The translations under genes and the position numbers were made by a program. This document shows positions 25,560 to 33,798 of a stretch of 64,000 nucleotides of DNA, one piece after another. Within the stretch, counting starts at the first letter, position 1, and each line of letters starts with the position of its first letter. The DNA is from Longimicrobiales bacterium (GTDB taxonomy: Bacteria > Gemmatimonadota > Gemmatimonadetes > Longimicrobiales > Gaopeijiaceae). A model generated the notes under the pieces. The model was not told where the DNA came from and did no database searches. It worked only from the letters and a program-made list of their open reading frames with translations. The stretch lies in contig JANQDZ010000096.1 of assembly GCA_028278645.1 (NCBI GenBank), positions 24,110-88,109 on the forward strand, written 5' to 3'.

Positions 25560-27419
25560 GTGAATCTCGGCCCATCTTCCGGAACGAAGGCCCATGACCC
25601 TCCTCGGCTCTCAGGACCCGATTGGGTTTGGTGGACCTGGTCCATCCTTCCCGCCGTCCTGGCGGTCGGCGTTTTTGCCCAGACCGTAGCTTTTGGCTGG
25701 GTTTTCGACGACCAGATGGAAGTGGTTAGAAACTCCTTGGTCCACTCCTCGGGTGCTCTCGGCCAGATCTTCGGTTCCACGGTGTGGGAGGGGAGCGGGA
25801 TGGAGACCTACCTCTACCGCCCCCTCACGGTTCTTTCCTACGCCCTGAATCACAGCCTCGCGGACCTCCGAGCCTGGAGCTACCACCTGGTGAACGTCCT
25901 CCTATTCGCGGGATGCGCCACTTTGGTACTCAGGCTGGGCCTGTTGTGGAAGCTTCCCGTTCTGGCCGCCGGTATTGGCGCCATACTGTTTTCGGTCCAC
26001 CCCATCCACGTTGAGGTAGTGGCACCGGTTTTTGGGCGAAAAGACCTCCTCGCAGCCTTTTTCACACTAGCAATGGCTCTGAGCCATCGAAAGGCCCTGG
26101 CCGGGACCACCGGGTGGTATCTGATGCCCACGACGTTTTTTGCAGCAGCTCTCCTCTCGAAAGAGGTGGCGGTGGCTGCCCTGCCTCTGGTGGTTCTTCA
26201 AGACTGGCTCCTGGCCGAGGACCGGAGGCGGTTCTTCAGCCAGGCGAAGGTTCCCCTCCTCTACGCGGCCTACCTGGTCGTTTTCATAGCTTATGTCGTC
26301 GTGAGAAACCTGGTTGTGGGGGGGTTCTCGGTCCCGGACACGGCCTTTTTCGACAATCCTCTCGTGGATGCAGACCTCCCGGTACGGGTCGGGACTGCTC
26401 TGGTGGTCACGGCTAGGGGGCTTCTCCTGCTCCTTGCACCGGTAGGGCTTTCCCCTGACTACTCATTCAACGCCATCCCCGTGGTGGAAACCGTGGCCGA
26501 TCCCCGGCTGGGAGCCAGTCTCCTGGGGATCGCTGCGCTCCTTGGCATCGCCTTTTGGAAGGGTCGGAGTTCGGTGGCCTTGAAGGTTGGCCTGGTCTGG
26601 CTCCTGCTCCCGCTGTTGCCGACGGCGAACTTGATCGTCCCCGTGGGCACAATTTTCGGCGAAAGATTCCTCTTTCTTCCGAGTATCGGATTCTGCCTCT
26701 TGGCGGGGTGGGGTTTCTGGAAGATCCTGCAGATTAGACCCAATCCATCCATCGTGGTCGGTCTGATCATTGCGGCCCTGTTCGGTATTCAGACCGTCAG
26801 ATACACCCAGGCCTGGCGGAACGATGTGGCCCTTTTCTCCTGGGCTGTGCAGCGCGTGCCGGAATCCACCAAAGCGCACCACAAGCTGGGGGAGGAACAG
26901 CTCCGCGTTGGCCAACTGGGAGACGCGGTTCGTTCACTCCGCAGGGCGTTGGAGATCGCCCCGGAGAACCAGTTTGCCGCCATCACGATGTCCCAAGCCC
27001 ACAGCAGGATTCTGGAGCGGTTCCCAGTGGCTTCAGATCCCTTTCCGCATGACCCCGACGTGCTTTACGTCCTGGCCCAAGCCAGGAATCAGGCTGGAGA
27101 CATGGAAGGGGCCGTTGCCTTCTGGGAGGAGGCGGTGCGGATCGACCCCGCACACGCCGAGAGCTTGGGAGATCTTGGGGCGGCCACAGTAATGATCCTT
27201 GGTGACACTATCGGCGGACTTCTGCTCCTGGAGCAGGCAGTCCAGGCCAAACCTGACCATGCCGTGGCCTGGCTGAACCTCGGCCGAATCCACCTGTCCC
27301 TGGGCGACACCACCTCCGCCCAGGCGGCCCTGGCTCGTTTCCTGGAAACCGCAGACGCCCGGCTACGAGCCGAGGTCAACTGGGCTCGAGGAACCCTGGC
27401 AACCTGGGGCGCTCGTTGA
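25560..27419 (+). CDS. TMTC-like integral membrane protein with TPR repeats (putative O-glycosyltransferase)
   Basis: 619 residues from a GTG start. An N-terminal hydrophobic half of about ten helices contains the GT-C-type acidic motif (FGWVFDDQMEV) in the first loop and PLTVLSYALNHSL. A C-terminal tetratricopeptide region follows from about residue 430 (AHHKLGEEQLRVGQLGDAVRSLRRALEIAPENQ, then AVAFWEEAVRIDPAH). This is the layout of eukaryotic TMTC O-mannosyltransferases and their bacterial relatives. It would transfer a sugar from a lipid carrier to exported protein. The substrate is unproven. Confidence 0.75.
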   Translation: MNLGPSSGTKAHDPPRLSGPDWVWWTWSILPAVLAVGVFAQTVAFGWVFDDQMEVVRNSLVHSSGALGQIFGSTVWEGSGMETYLYRPLTVLSYALNHSLADLRAWSYHLVNVLLFAGCATLVLRLGLLWKLPVLAAGIGAILFSVHPIHVEVVAPVFGRKDLLAAFFTLAMALSHRKALAGTTGWYLMPTTFFAAALLSKEVAVAALPLVVLQDWLLAEDRRRFFSQAKVPLLYAAYLVVFIAYVVVRNLVVGGFSVPDTAFFDNPLVDADLPVRVGTALVVTARGLLLLLAPVGLSPDYSFNAIPVVETVADPRLGASLLGIAALLGIAFWKGRSSVALKVGLVWLLLPLLPTANLIVPVGTIFGERFLFLPSIGFCLLAGWGFWKILQIRPNPSIVVGLIIAALFGIQTVRYTQAWRNDVALFSWAVQRVPESTKAHHKLGEEQLRVGQLGDAVRSLRRALEIAPENQFAAITMSQAHSRILERFPVASDPFPHDPDVLYVLAQARNQAGDMEGAVAFWEEAVRIDPAHAESLGDLGAATVMILGDTIGGLLLLEQAVQAKPDHAVAWLNLGRIHLSLGDTTSAQAALARFLETADARLRAEVNWARGTLATWGAR

Positions 27420-27449
27420 CCAACGGGCCCGTGGCCGGGCTCCGACCTC

Positions 27450-28106
27450 TCACCGAGGAAGACCTCCCGTGGCAGGTACACCTTCCACGGTGGCGGCCGG
27501 CACGGATACCCTGACCAAACCTCTGAAGTCCCCTGTGGAATACCCTGTTGCCAAATCCTCCGGATAGAGTTGGCCAAGGGCGTCTCTGACATCCGGTTCG
27601 AGAGATTCGGCTTCCCCGTGACACCGGACGCAGACCTCGGCGACAAACAGAGGTCGATAATAACGGTACTCCGAATGTGATACCCGCTGAACCAGGTTCG
27701 CCGGAGCCTCCCCATCCAGCAGGATCCTCTCCTCGAAGAACAGGAGCGCGTCCTCATCTCCTTCGTCAGGGGCGTTGGCCGGATTCCGCACCCTGAAGGA
27801 GGTTCGTTTCAACCCTAGCCCTCCCTCGAGGCCCAACTCTACCCCCCTGGTCAAAGGAAGGGCTTCATTCGAGCAAAACCGGAGTGCGTGGACCGCTCCA
27901 CCCTCCTCAACCGCCGAGGTGAGCCGGCCAACGAGGGTCCGAAGAAGCTCGGACGCAGCGGGCTCGGCGAGGGAAACCACTGCGCCAGCCTCCTCGGGAA
28001 GAATGGCGTCCGGATCATCACCGCAGGCCAAGGCGAGAGGAAGACCGAGTACCACCAGGAATTTCACAAGGGGGGGCCACCTTCTGTTCTGTCTGACGTA
28101 CCCCAT
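27450..28106 (-). CDS. Monohaem DUF3365/Tll0287-like lipoprotein
   Basis: 218 residues with a lipoprotein signal ending LALAC. The body matches the haem-PAS-like DUF3365/Tll0287 family: RFCSNEALPLT, RNPANAPDE, and a single CXXCH in CVRCHGE, followed by the family end motif YPEDLATGYSTGDFRGLVRVSVP. It binds one haem c in the periplasm and may sense redox state or transfer electrons. It lies 15 bases after the ferritin gene, so the two are probably co-transcribed. Confidence 0.82.
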   Translation of the reverse strand: MGYVRQNRRWPPLVKFLVVLGLPLALACGDDPDAILPEEAGAVVSLAEPAASELLRTLVGRLTSAVEEGGAVHALRFCSNEALPLTRGVELGLEGGLGLKRTSFRVRNPANAPDEGDEDALLFFEERILLDGEAPANLVQRVSHSEYRYYRPLFVAEVCVRCHGEAESLEPDVRDALGQLYPEDLATGYSTGDFRGLVRVSVPAATVEGVPATGGLPR

Positions 28107-28121
28107 TGGAGCCTCCGTCGG

Positions 28122-28622
28122 CTACTCTTCTTCCTCTGGGGTGCGAGCGCCGAATTCCCTGTCGAGCATCAGGAGCGCCACCTGGTCGTCACCGGCCATC
28201 CTGAGCTGATCCACGGCCCTCCCGGTGTTCTCCTCTTCTTCTACCTGCTCGTCGATAAACCACTGGAGTTCCAACTGGGCGGCCAGGTCACTCTCCTCCT
28301 GGGCCATCCTGTACAGATCGTGGATACACCCCGTGATGTGCTGCTCATGCGCCAAGGCCTTCTCGAAGGTCTCGAGGGGAGACCCGAAGTCCACCGGGGG
28401 TTCGCCGATGGACTTCAACACCACCCGGCCCCCACGGCGGTTCACGTGGTCGAACAGGCGCTTTGCATGCATCACCTCTTCCTGGGCCTGCAAGTTCATC
28501 CAGGCCGCACAGCCTTCGAGGTTCATTGCTTCAAAATGGGCCGTCATCGCCAGGTAGATGTAGGCGGAAAAAAGCTCCTCATTGATCTGATCGTTAAATG
28601 CCTGCTGCATCCGGTCGTTCAT
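28122..28622 (-). CDS. ftnA: Non-haem ferritin
   Basis: 166 residues of four-helix ferritin. Ferroxidase ligands are visible in INEELFSAYIYLAM (Glu, Tyr), QAQEEVMHAKRLFDHV (paired Glu and His) and WFIDEQVEEEEN. It starts NDRMQQAFNDQINEE as in bacterial FtnA. It would oxidise and store Fe(II), useful next to a haem-rich island. No haem-binding Met of bacterioferritin is obvious. Confidence 0.93.
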   Translation of the reverse strand: MNDRMQQAFNDQINEELFSAYIYLAMTAHFEAMNLEGCAAWMNLQAQEEVMHAKRLFDHVNRRGGRVVLKSIGEPPVDFGSPLETFEKALAHEQHITGCIHDLYRMAQEESDLAAQLELQWFIDEQVEEEENTGRAVDQLRMAGDDQVALLMLDREFGARTPEEEE

Positions 28623-28730
28623 GCCTCACTCCGTCCGCAATTGGTTGGAAGTCGTGACGTACAGCGGATCCCCCGGAGTCCGTTGATGCCCGAACCCGAG
28701 CAGAGGATCCAAGGAATAAAATAACAAAGA

Positions 28731-28759
28731 GCGCCGGGATCAGTAGTAGATCCCGGCGC
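28731..28759 (-). terminator. Intrinsic terminator of the tetrahaem gene
   Basis: Perfect 11-base arms GCGCCGGGATC/GATCCCGGCGC (28731-28741 and 28749-28759) with a 7-base loop. Read on the minus strand it is followed by TCTTTGTTATTTTATT, a T-rich tail. It sits after the tetrahaem stop and before the ferritin gene. Confidence 0.85.
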
Positions 28760-28833
28760 CCTTCAGGGCATCCTCCGGACCCTAGCCTCGAGTTCCGGAG
28801 AACCCTTAGTCTGGGAGTCCTACCCCCTTTGTT

Positions 28834-29235
28834 CTAGCCGGCCTTCGTGTGGCACCACAGGCAGGTCTCGTCGGCCCTTCCCTCATGGCTCTCCGGCGCA
28901 TCCGGCACTGGAGGCATGACCCCAGGCGCATGGCACATCAGGCAGGCCTCTTTCCCTTCCAGGTCGTGGCTGGTCTTGGATGCCCCGGTGGTCTGCATGG
29001 GGGAGTCGGCGGCATGACACCACTGACAGGTCTCGTTCGCCCTCCCTGCATGGGTTTCCGGCGGCACATCCGGGACCGGGGGCATGATCTCGGGAGCGTG
29101 ACACATCAGGCAGGCCTCTTTCCCCTCGAGATCATGCGTGGTGACCGGGGGCTTCTCCTGAGCTCCCAGTGACCCAGCTGCAAAGGTCAAGACGCAGAAA
29201 AACCCAATCAGGCTAAGAATACTACGATTCATCAT
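28834..29235 (-). CDS. Secreted tetrahaem cytochrome made of two duplicated dihaem modules
   Basis: 133 residues. The signal peptide ends LGAQ. Two copies of a unit of about 45 residues follow; each runs HDLEGKEACLMCHAP, then MPPVPD, then ETCxWCH, with CLMCH/CQWCH in the first and CLMCH/CLWCH in the second. The modules are nearly identical, a recent internal duplication. The small soluble size suggests a periplasmic shuttle. A minus-strand sigma-54 element at 29345 and a terminator at 28731 make it monocistronic. Confidence 0.87.
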   Translation of the reverse strand: MMNRSILSLIGFFCVLTFAAGSLGAQEKPPVTTHDLEGKEACLMCHAPEIMPPVPDVPPETHAGRANETCQWCHAADSPMQTTGASKTSHDLEGKEACLMCHAPGVMPPVPDAPESHEGRADETCLWCHTKAG

Positions 29236-29344
29236 CGACCATCCCCTTCAAAGAAATGCGGTCCAAAACAGCTTCTGCTGGCCAGGAAGGCTGACCAGCA
29301 TACCTCCCCCGGAACTCTTCCTGCAAGCTTCAACCGAATCCACG

Positions 29345-29360
29345 AGCAAAAACCTAGCCA
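29345..29360 (-). promoter_or_regulatory. Candidate sigma-54 promoter for the tetrahaem gene
   Basis: Minus-strand TGGCTAGGTTTTTGCT has TGGC, TTGCT and the 10-base GG-GC spacing. The predicted start is near 29334, about 100 bases before the ATG at 29235. Confidence 0.6.
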
Positions 29361-29446
29361 AATCCCGGTGAAACCCGGAATACGTGAGGATGATAGCACC
29401 GGAATCCGTCCAGGGTTCCGATTAATCCCAGAAAACCGGTGGATCC

Positions 29447-29462
29447 GGGCATTGAACTTGCT
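29447..29462 (+). promoter_or_regulatory. Candidate sigma-54 promoter for the porin-cytochrome operon
   Basis: GGGCATTGAACTTGCT matches TGGCAC-N5-TTGC except for the first T and the last C of the -24 box, with correct spacing. The predicted start is near 29473, giving a long leader of about 276 bases before the ATG at 29749. Confidence 0.5.
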
Positions 29463-29748
29463 AGGACTTCAACTCGACGGGAGGGAACGAACAACGGATT
29501 TGTCGGGGCACACCCCTCGTTCCTCTTCGCGCGGCCCAGCCCCCCCAAGGTCGGTCGGATACCTTGCGGAAGATGGTGCTCCGACTGAATTGTTTCCTTA
29601 GATATTTACGCTGATTGGCAAAAAAGGGTAGGAGGAGCCTGATTTTGGGCAACAGAAACCTCGGATGTCACGAATCGGAATGTCCCCGTGGAGCCCACCC
29701 GTGGTCGCCTCAGATCCGATTGAGTGCGACGAGATGGGGAGCCTGCTT

Positions 29749-31245
29749 ATGAAGATGGGAAGTCAAATCGGAGTGGCTGGGATTATCCTGTCCATGTTGT
29801 CGTTGGTAGTCCTGGCGGGCTGTGTGGACGGGGACACCGTCTACACGGACCAACCCGAATGGGAGGAGTCGCCACCGGGCGGTTTGGGGTTCCTGGGCTA
29901 CGAGCCGTTCAAAAAGGGCGAAACCCTCTGTGGGCAATGCCACGTTGATTACCAGGCTCGGTGGATCGGAACCGATCATGCCGACGCCTGGGAAGGCCTC
30001 CAGTCCAGCAGTCATGCCGCTTCCTATTGTGAAGGGTGCCACACGGTCAGTCACCTGGGTAATGAAGTGACCGACCCGAACGTTGCGTGGGCCGCCACAC
30101 AAGACAACCGCTTCCGGGACGTCCAGTGCGAGAGTTGCCACGGACCCGGGATCGAGCACGTCTCGGCCCCCGCTGCCACACAGCCCTTGGCTTCCTTCGA
30201 AGCGGGTATCAACGCGTCGAACGGCTGTGGCGAGTGCCATAACGGGACCCATCATCCGTTCGTGGAACAGTGGGCACAGTCGGCCCATGGCTCCGGTCCC
30301 CACGTTGCCTACGCGGGCACCCGAAGCTACTGCGCCGGGTGTCACGAAGGGCAGGCGGCTCTCGAGCAGACGTTCGGAGTTGACACGGATTATCTGGAGA
30401 AGGGGGATGGTGAGCTGCGCACCATCACGTGCATTGTCTGTCATGATCCCCATGGCTCTCCGTTCGACGGGCAACTCCGGGCTTCGATTCAGGTTCCGGA
30501 TCGCACGAACCTCTGCATGCGATGCCACACACGTAGGGGTGAGCCCTGGTCCTCCCACGGACCTCACGCGGCCCAGGGACTCCTCATCCTGAGCGAGGAT
30601 GTCGGTTATATCCCTGAAGGTTTCAGCCGGGCGATCGCCGACGTACCCAACCCCCACGGGCCTCGAAACAACAACGAACTTTGCGCCCGCTGCCATGTGT
30701 CGGACTTCACAGTGACCGACGAGACCGGAGGATTCCTCCTCCATAGCGTGGGACATACGTTCGAAGCCATCAGTTGTTTGGATGACGAAGGCCTACCGGT
30801 GTACGACGGGAATTGCGCCGTCGATGACCGGACCTTCGCCACCTGCGCCGGATCCGGCTGCCACGGGTCCGAAAGCATGGCCAGGAACGCGTACGTCCAG
30901 AACCGGGCACGGCTCAACGTGCTCCTGGACGAGCTTTGGGAAGACTCCAACCTGAACCACATTATGGAGGCGACGGACAAAGGCCTCCTCCCGAAGGTCA
31001 TCGCCAACGGCCACGGGGCAGATTTGGACCCAAGCAACTCCACCATGAACCCGGCCAAAGGCGCTCTATGGAACGGAATGCTCGCCTGGACCGGGGACCG
31101 GACCCATTGGTCCGACGGTGAAGTCGGAGGGGTTCATTTCTCCTCACATCCCAACAGCGGGAACGGCGTCCATAACCCTCACCTCCTCGAGGCCCTCCTG
31201 CTGGCCTCAATCGGGGAAGTCAGAGCAGCTTATGGACTCCAATGA
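29749..31245 (+). CDS. Large multihaem cytochrome lipoprotein (8 CXXCH plus one CX4CH), first gene of the conduit operon
   Basis: 498 residues. The ATG at 29749 has GGGGAG upstream and opens a lipoprotein signal (MKMGSQIGVAGIILSM to VVLAGC). Haem motifs are CGQCH, CEGCH, CESCH, CGECH, CAGCH, CIVCH, CMRCH, CARCH and the wide CAGSGCH. The N-terminal part resembles multihaem c554/OmcX-type proteins (GETLCGQCHVDYQ, HADAWEGL, SYCEGCHTVSH). It is followed by a beta-barrel and a 12-haem protein, the gene set of a porin-cytochrome conduit. It is therefore the likely surface-exposed subunit, though orientation is inference. In-frame ATGs at 29665 and 29734 are alternative starts. Confidence 0.87.
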   Translation: MKMGSQIGVAGIILSMLSLVVLAGCVDGDTVYTDQPEWEESPPGGLGFLGYEPFKKGETLCGQCHVDYQARWIGTDHADAWEGLQSSSHAASYCEGCHTVSHLGNEVTDPNVAWAATQDNRFRDVQCESCHGPGIEHVSAPAATQPLASFEAGINASNGCGECHNGTHHPFVEQWAQSAHGSGPHVAYAGTRSYCAGCHEGQAALEQTFGVDTDYLEKGDGELRTITCIVCHDPHGSPFDGQLRASIQVPDRTNLCMRCHTRRGEPWSSHGPHAAQGLLILSEDVGYIPEGFSRAIADVPNPHGPRNNNELCARCHVSDFTVTDETGGFLLHSVGHTFEAISCLDDEGLPVYDGNCAVDDRTFATCAGSGCHGSESMARNAYVQNRARLNVLLDELWEDSNLNHIMEATDKGLLPKVIANGHGADLDPSNSTMNPAKGALWNGMLAWTGDRTHWSDGEVGGVHFSSHPNSGNGVHNPHLLEALLLASIGEVRAAYGLQ

Positions 31246-31285
31246 ACCCAAGACTCGATCCCATGCCCCCCCGCGGAGGTATGAC

Positions 31286-32746
31286 ATGAGTTATCGGACG
31301 CCCCTTGTCGCCTTGTCCCTGTGTATTTTGCTGCTCCCGGGGCTGGCCACGGCTCAGGGGATCAACGGACGAGCAAGAACCTATCTCAGCCATCTCCAAA
31401 TCCGTGATATGGTGCTGGACAGTGTTCCTGAGGGCACGGTTTCGGGAGAGGGGGTCCAACGCACTCTCCCGGACGGCACTCCCCTCACCTGCGGGGAAGA
31501 ATACTGCCAGTATTATCGCTCCGGCCCCGAACTCGGGGTGATCCCTTTCCTCGTGGACCTGGAGTTGAACGCCTGGACCGGAATAACGGGGCTCCGGGCT
31601 TACACCCACTTACGGGCCAGGGATCACCTAGGTGATTTTCGGGTGATTTGGCCGAAAATGAACGAACCTTTCGAGGCCCTCACCCTATACGTCGAGTATG
31701 GGAGGTCCTTCTACCGGGTCAAGGCCGGTCGGCAGTGGCAGACCACCGGCCTGGGCATGTACAACTACGATGGTGGATCGGTCCGCATGCGGCTGCCTCA
31801 CAACCTCGATGTCGAAGTCTATGGGGGACTGAGCCTGGTCAGAGGGCTGAACGAGTCTCACTACACCAACCTCATCTCTGACGTGGAATCCCTCTTCCCC
31901 AGGGAGGATGCTTGGCTCGGAGGAATTCACGTGCGGTTTCGGCCGTTCCCCCAGGTCGCCGGTTCGTTCACCTACCAGCGGGAGGAGGCCGCCGGCTCCG
32001 ACGGCCTCTATTCCGAGCGGATCGCAGCCACCACCAGAATTCTGGCGGGACCAATTACTCTCGACGGAGAGTTGAAGTTCGACCTGGCAACCCGACAAAC
32101 CAACCTGGCGAAACTGGCCGCCTCTTTCCCTCTCGACAAAGGATTCAGCGCGAGTGGCGAGGTCCGTACCTATACGCCGTTCTTCGAGCTCTGGACGATT
32201 TGGGGAGCCTTCTCGCCGGTGGGATTCAACGAGGTGAGGGGACGGCTCGACTGGATTGCACCTTCCGGGAAACTCTCGGCATACACCTATGGCAGCCATA
32301 GGAGTTATGAAGAAACCTCCACCCAGATCCCCGGTTCTCTTTCCATCTCCGACGAGAGTTGGAGGTGGGCCTTCGGTAGTCGGTATTCGATCCTGACGGA
32401 CCTCACACTGAGCGCTGAGTACCGCTATGACGATGGGTACGGCGCCAGCCGCCACGGGGGGGACCTATCCGTCCAGAGGTTCTTCGGCCGGAGCTCCTAC
32501 CTGGCGCTACGCGGCACTGCTTTCCAGACGTTCTCCGAGTTCCGCGTCGGATCGGGGGGAGTTATCGGTGGCGGCCTACAAGGCGCGTTCCCGCTGGCCT
32601 CGGCGAAGGTCCACGGAAGCGTAATGTACTACCAACATGATCAGATCGACCGGCCCAGCCTCCTCGATCTCAACCAGCTGCGCATGAACCTCTCGTTGGA
32701 GATACCCATCGGCGGTGACCCCGGCCTGAGAGGAGGAGGAAACTGA
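31286..32746 (+). CDS. Outer-membrane beta-barrel of a candidate porin-cytochrome conduit
   Basis: 486 residues from ATG 31286 with GGAGGT upstream. The signal peptide ends LATAQ. The body consists of repeated amphipathic strands with aromatic ends (ALTLYVEYGRSFYRVKAGRQW, LDVEVYGGLSLV, LTLSAEYRYDDGYG) and ends in NLSLEIPIG. A CX4C pair (CGEEYC) lies near the N-terminus. It sits between a surface-type multihaem lipoprotein and a soluble 12-haem protein whose ATG overlaps its stop. By analogy with MtrB or Geobacter OmbB it could thread a cytochrome through the outer membrane. No sequence family is claimed. Confidence 0.7.
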   Translation: MSYRTPLVALSLCILLLPGLATAQGINGRARTYLSHLQIRDMVLDSVPEGTVSGEGVQRTLPDGTPLTCGEEYCQYYRSGPELGVIPFLVDLELNAWTGITGLRAYTHLRARDHLGDFRVIWPKMNEPFEALTLYVEYGRSFYRVKAGRQWQTTGLGMYNYDGGSVRMRLPHNLDVEVYGGLSLVRGLNESHYTNLISDVESLFPREDAWLGGIHVRFRPFPQVAGSFTYQREEAAGSDGLYSERIAATTRILAGPITLDGELKFDLATRQTNLAKLAASFPLDKGFSASGEVRTYTPFFELWTIWGAFSPVGFNEVRGRLDWIAPSGKLSAYTYGSHRSYEETSTQIPGSLSISDESWRWAFGSRYSILTDLTLSAEYRYDDGYGASRHGGDLSVQRFFGRSSYLALRGTAFQTFSEFRVGSGGVIGGGLQGAFPLASAKVHGSVMYYQHDQIDRPSLLDLNQLRMNLSLEIPIGGDPGLRGGGN

Positions 32747-33702
32747 TGAACCGTGCATCCAGATGGTCCCTGGCGGGTCTGGCTTTGGCGGGGTTTGCGG
32801 TTCCGTCTCTCCTGGCGGGTCAGACGTTTCCTCACAACACGCACGAGGCGTTCTTCTCCGAATGCACTGCTTGTCACTCAGGCGTCATGGCCGATCCCGA
32901 AACCGGTCCCTATCCCGAGTTCTCCACCTGTGCGGCGTGCCACGACGGACAGTCCGGGCCGGCCATTGAATGGCAGGATCCCGGGTCCCGGGCATCGAGT
33001 CTGGCATTTCCTCATGCTCCTCACGACTTCGGATGTAACACGTGCCACGCTCCTGGAGGTGACGAGAACCCGGGATCGTTCAGCTTCCCTGAACCGGAAA
33101 CCTGTTTAAGCTGTCACGCTCCTCAAACCGAGCACCAGGCGGCTGAATGCAGTTTCTGCCATGCGCCGGTCACCGATTTTCGCCTTACCCGGGACGGGAC
33201 TCAGGATCCCTTCCATGGCGCTGCTTTCCTCAACAACCACGGACCTGCGGCTGCATCCGGGCAGCCGGATTGTGCTTCGTGCCACGCCGAGAACACCTGC
33301 ACCCAATGTCACGACGGAATGGCCTCATCCGAGTTCCATCCGACGAATTTTGTTCTCTCTCATTCGACAGAAGCCTTCGGTCGGGTGAGCGATTGTACCT
33401 CCTGCCACACCTCTGAAGCGTTCTGCAGGGAGTGTCACCTCAACCTCGGAATGGAGGGTGGTGGAGGGTTCGTTGCGCCGTTCCACGACAACCAGGCGAT
33501 CTGGATTTTGAGCCACCCCCAAGCGGCCCGGCAGGACCTGGAAAGCTGCGTGACATGCCATCAACAGAACGACTGTATGCGCTGCCACTCCGCGTCGGCC
33601 GGGATGCGGGTCAGCCCCCACGGACCGGGTTTCCGGGGATCGAGCATCTCAGACCGGAATCAGGCCATGTGCAAGTTTTGTCACACGGGTGGAGGAGGAT
33701 AA
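32746..33702 (+). CDS. Periplasmic dodecahaem cytochrome
   Basis: 318 residues with a signal peptide ending LLAGQ and 12 CXXCH motifs (CTACH, CAACH, CNTCH, CLSCH, CSFCH, CASCH, CTQCH, CTSCH, CRECH, CVTCH, CMRCH, CKFCH), one haem per 26 residues. Extra histidines precede many motifs (FPHNTHEAFF, FPHAPHDFG, SEFHPTNF), as in cytochrome c7/c3-like wires. Its start overlaps the barrel's stop (TGATG), so it is translationally coupled. It would be the periplasmic or pore-inserted part of the conduit. Confidence 0.87.
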   Translation: MNRASRWSLAGLALAGFAVPSLLAGQTFPHNTHEAFFSECTACHSGVMADPETGPYPEFSTCAACHDGQSGPAIEWQDPGSRASSLAFPHAPHDFGCNTCHAPGGDENPGSFSFPEPETCLSCHAPQTEHQAAECSFCHAPVTDFRLTRDGTQDPFHGAAFLNNHGPAAASGQPDCASCHAENTCTQCHDGMASSEFHPTNFVLSHSTEAFGRVSDCTSCHTSEAFCRECHLNLGMEGGGGFVAPFHDNQAIWILSHPQAARQDLESCVTCHQQNDCMRCHSASAGMRVSPHGPGFRGSSISDRNQAMCKFCHTGGGG

Positions 33703-33726
33703 CCCGGCCACATTCCCCTCAGAATC

Positions 33727-33760
33727 AAGAGTCCTGGCGGATTTCTCTGCCAGGGCTCTT
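33727..33760. terminator. Hairpin between convergent multihaem operons
   Basis: 12-base arms AAGAGTCCTGGC and GCCAGGGCTCTT (33727-33738 and 33749-33760), one G-U pair, 10-base loop. It sits 24 bases after the dodecahaem stop and 38 bases before the end of the converging 25-haem gene. The T-runs are short. Confidence 0.6.
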
Positions 33761-33798
33761 CTCCGTCCTGGGGTTTCAGAAGCACGACCTGGACGCCC

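Larger units (their letters stand above)
29236..29748. other. Divergent control region between two multihaem genes
   Basis: 513 bases separating the tetrahaem gene (minus) and the porin-cytochrome operon (plus). It contains one sigma-54-like element on each strand (29345-29360 and 29447-29462), a leader of about 270 bases toward the plus operon and a possible short leader frame ending at its start codon. No GACA-N3-TGTC site is seen. Confidence 0.5.
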
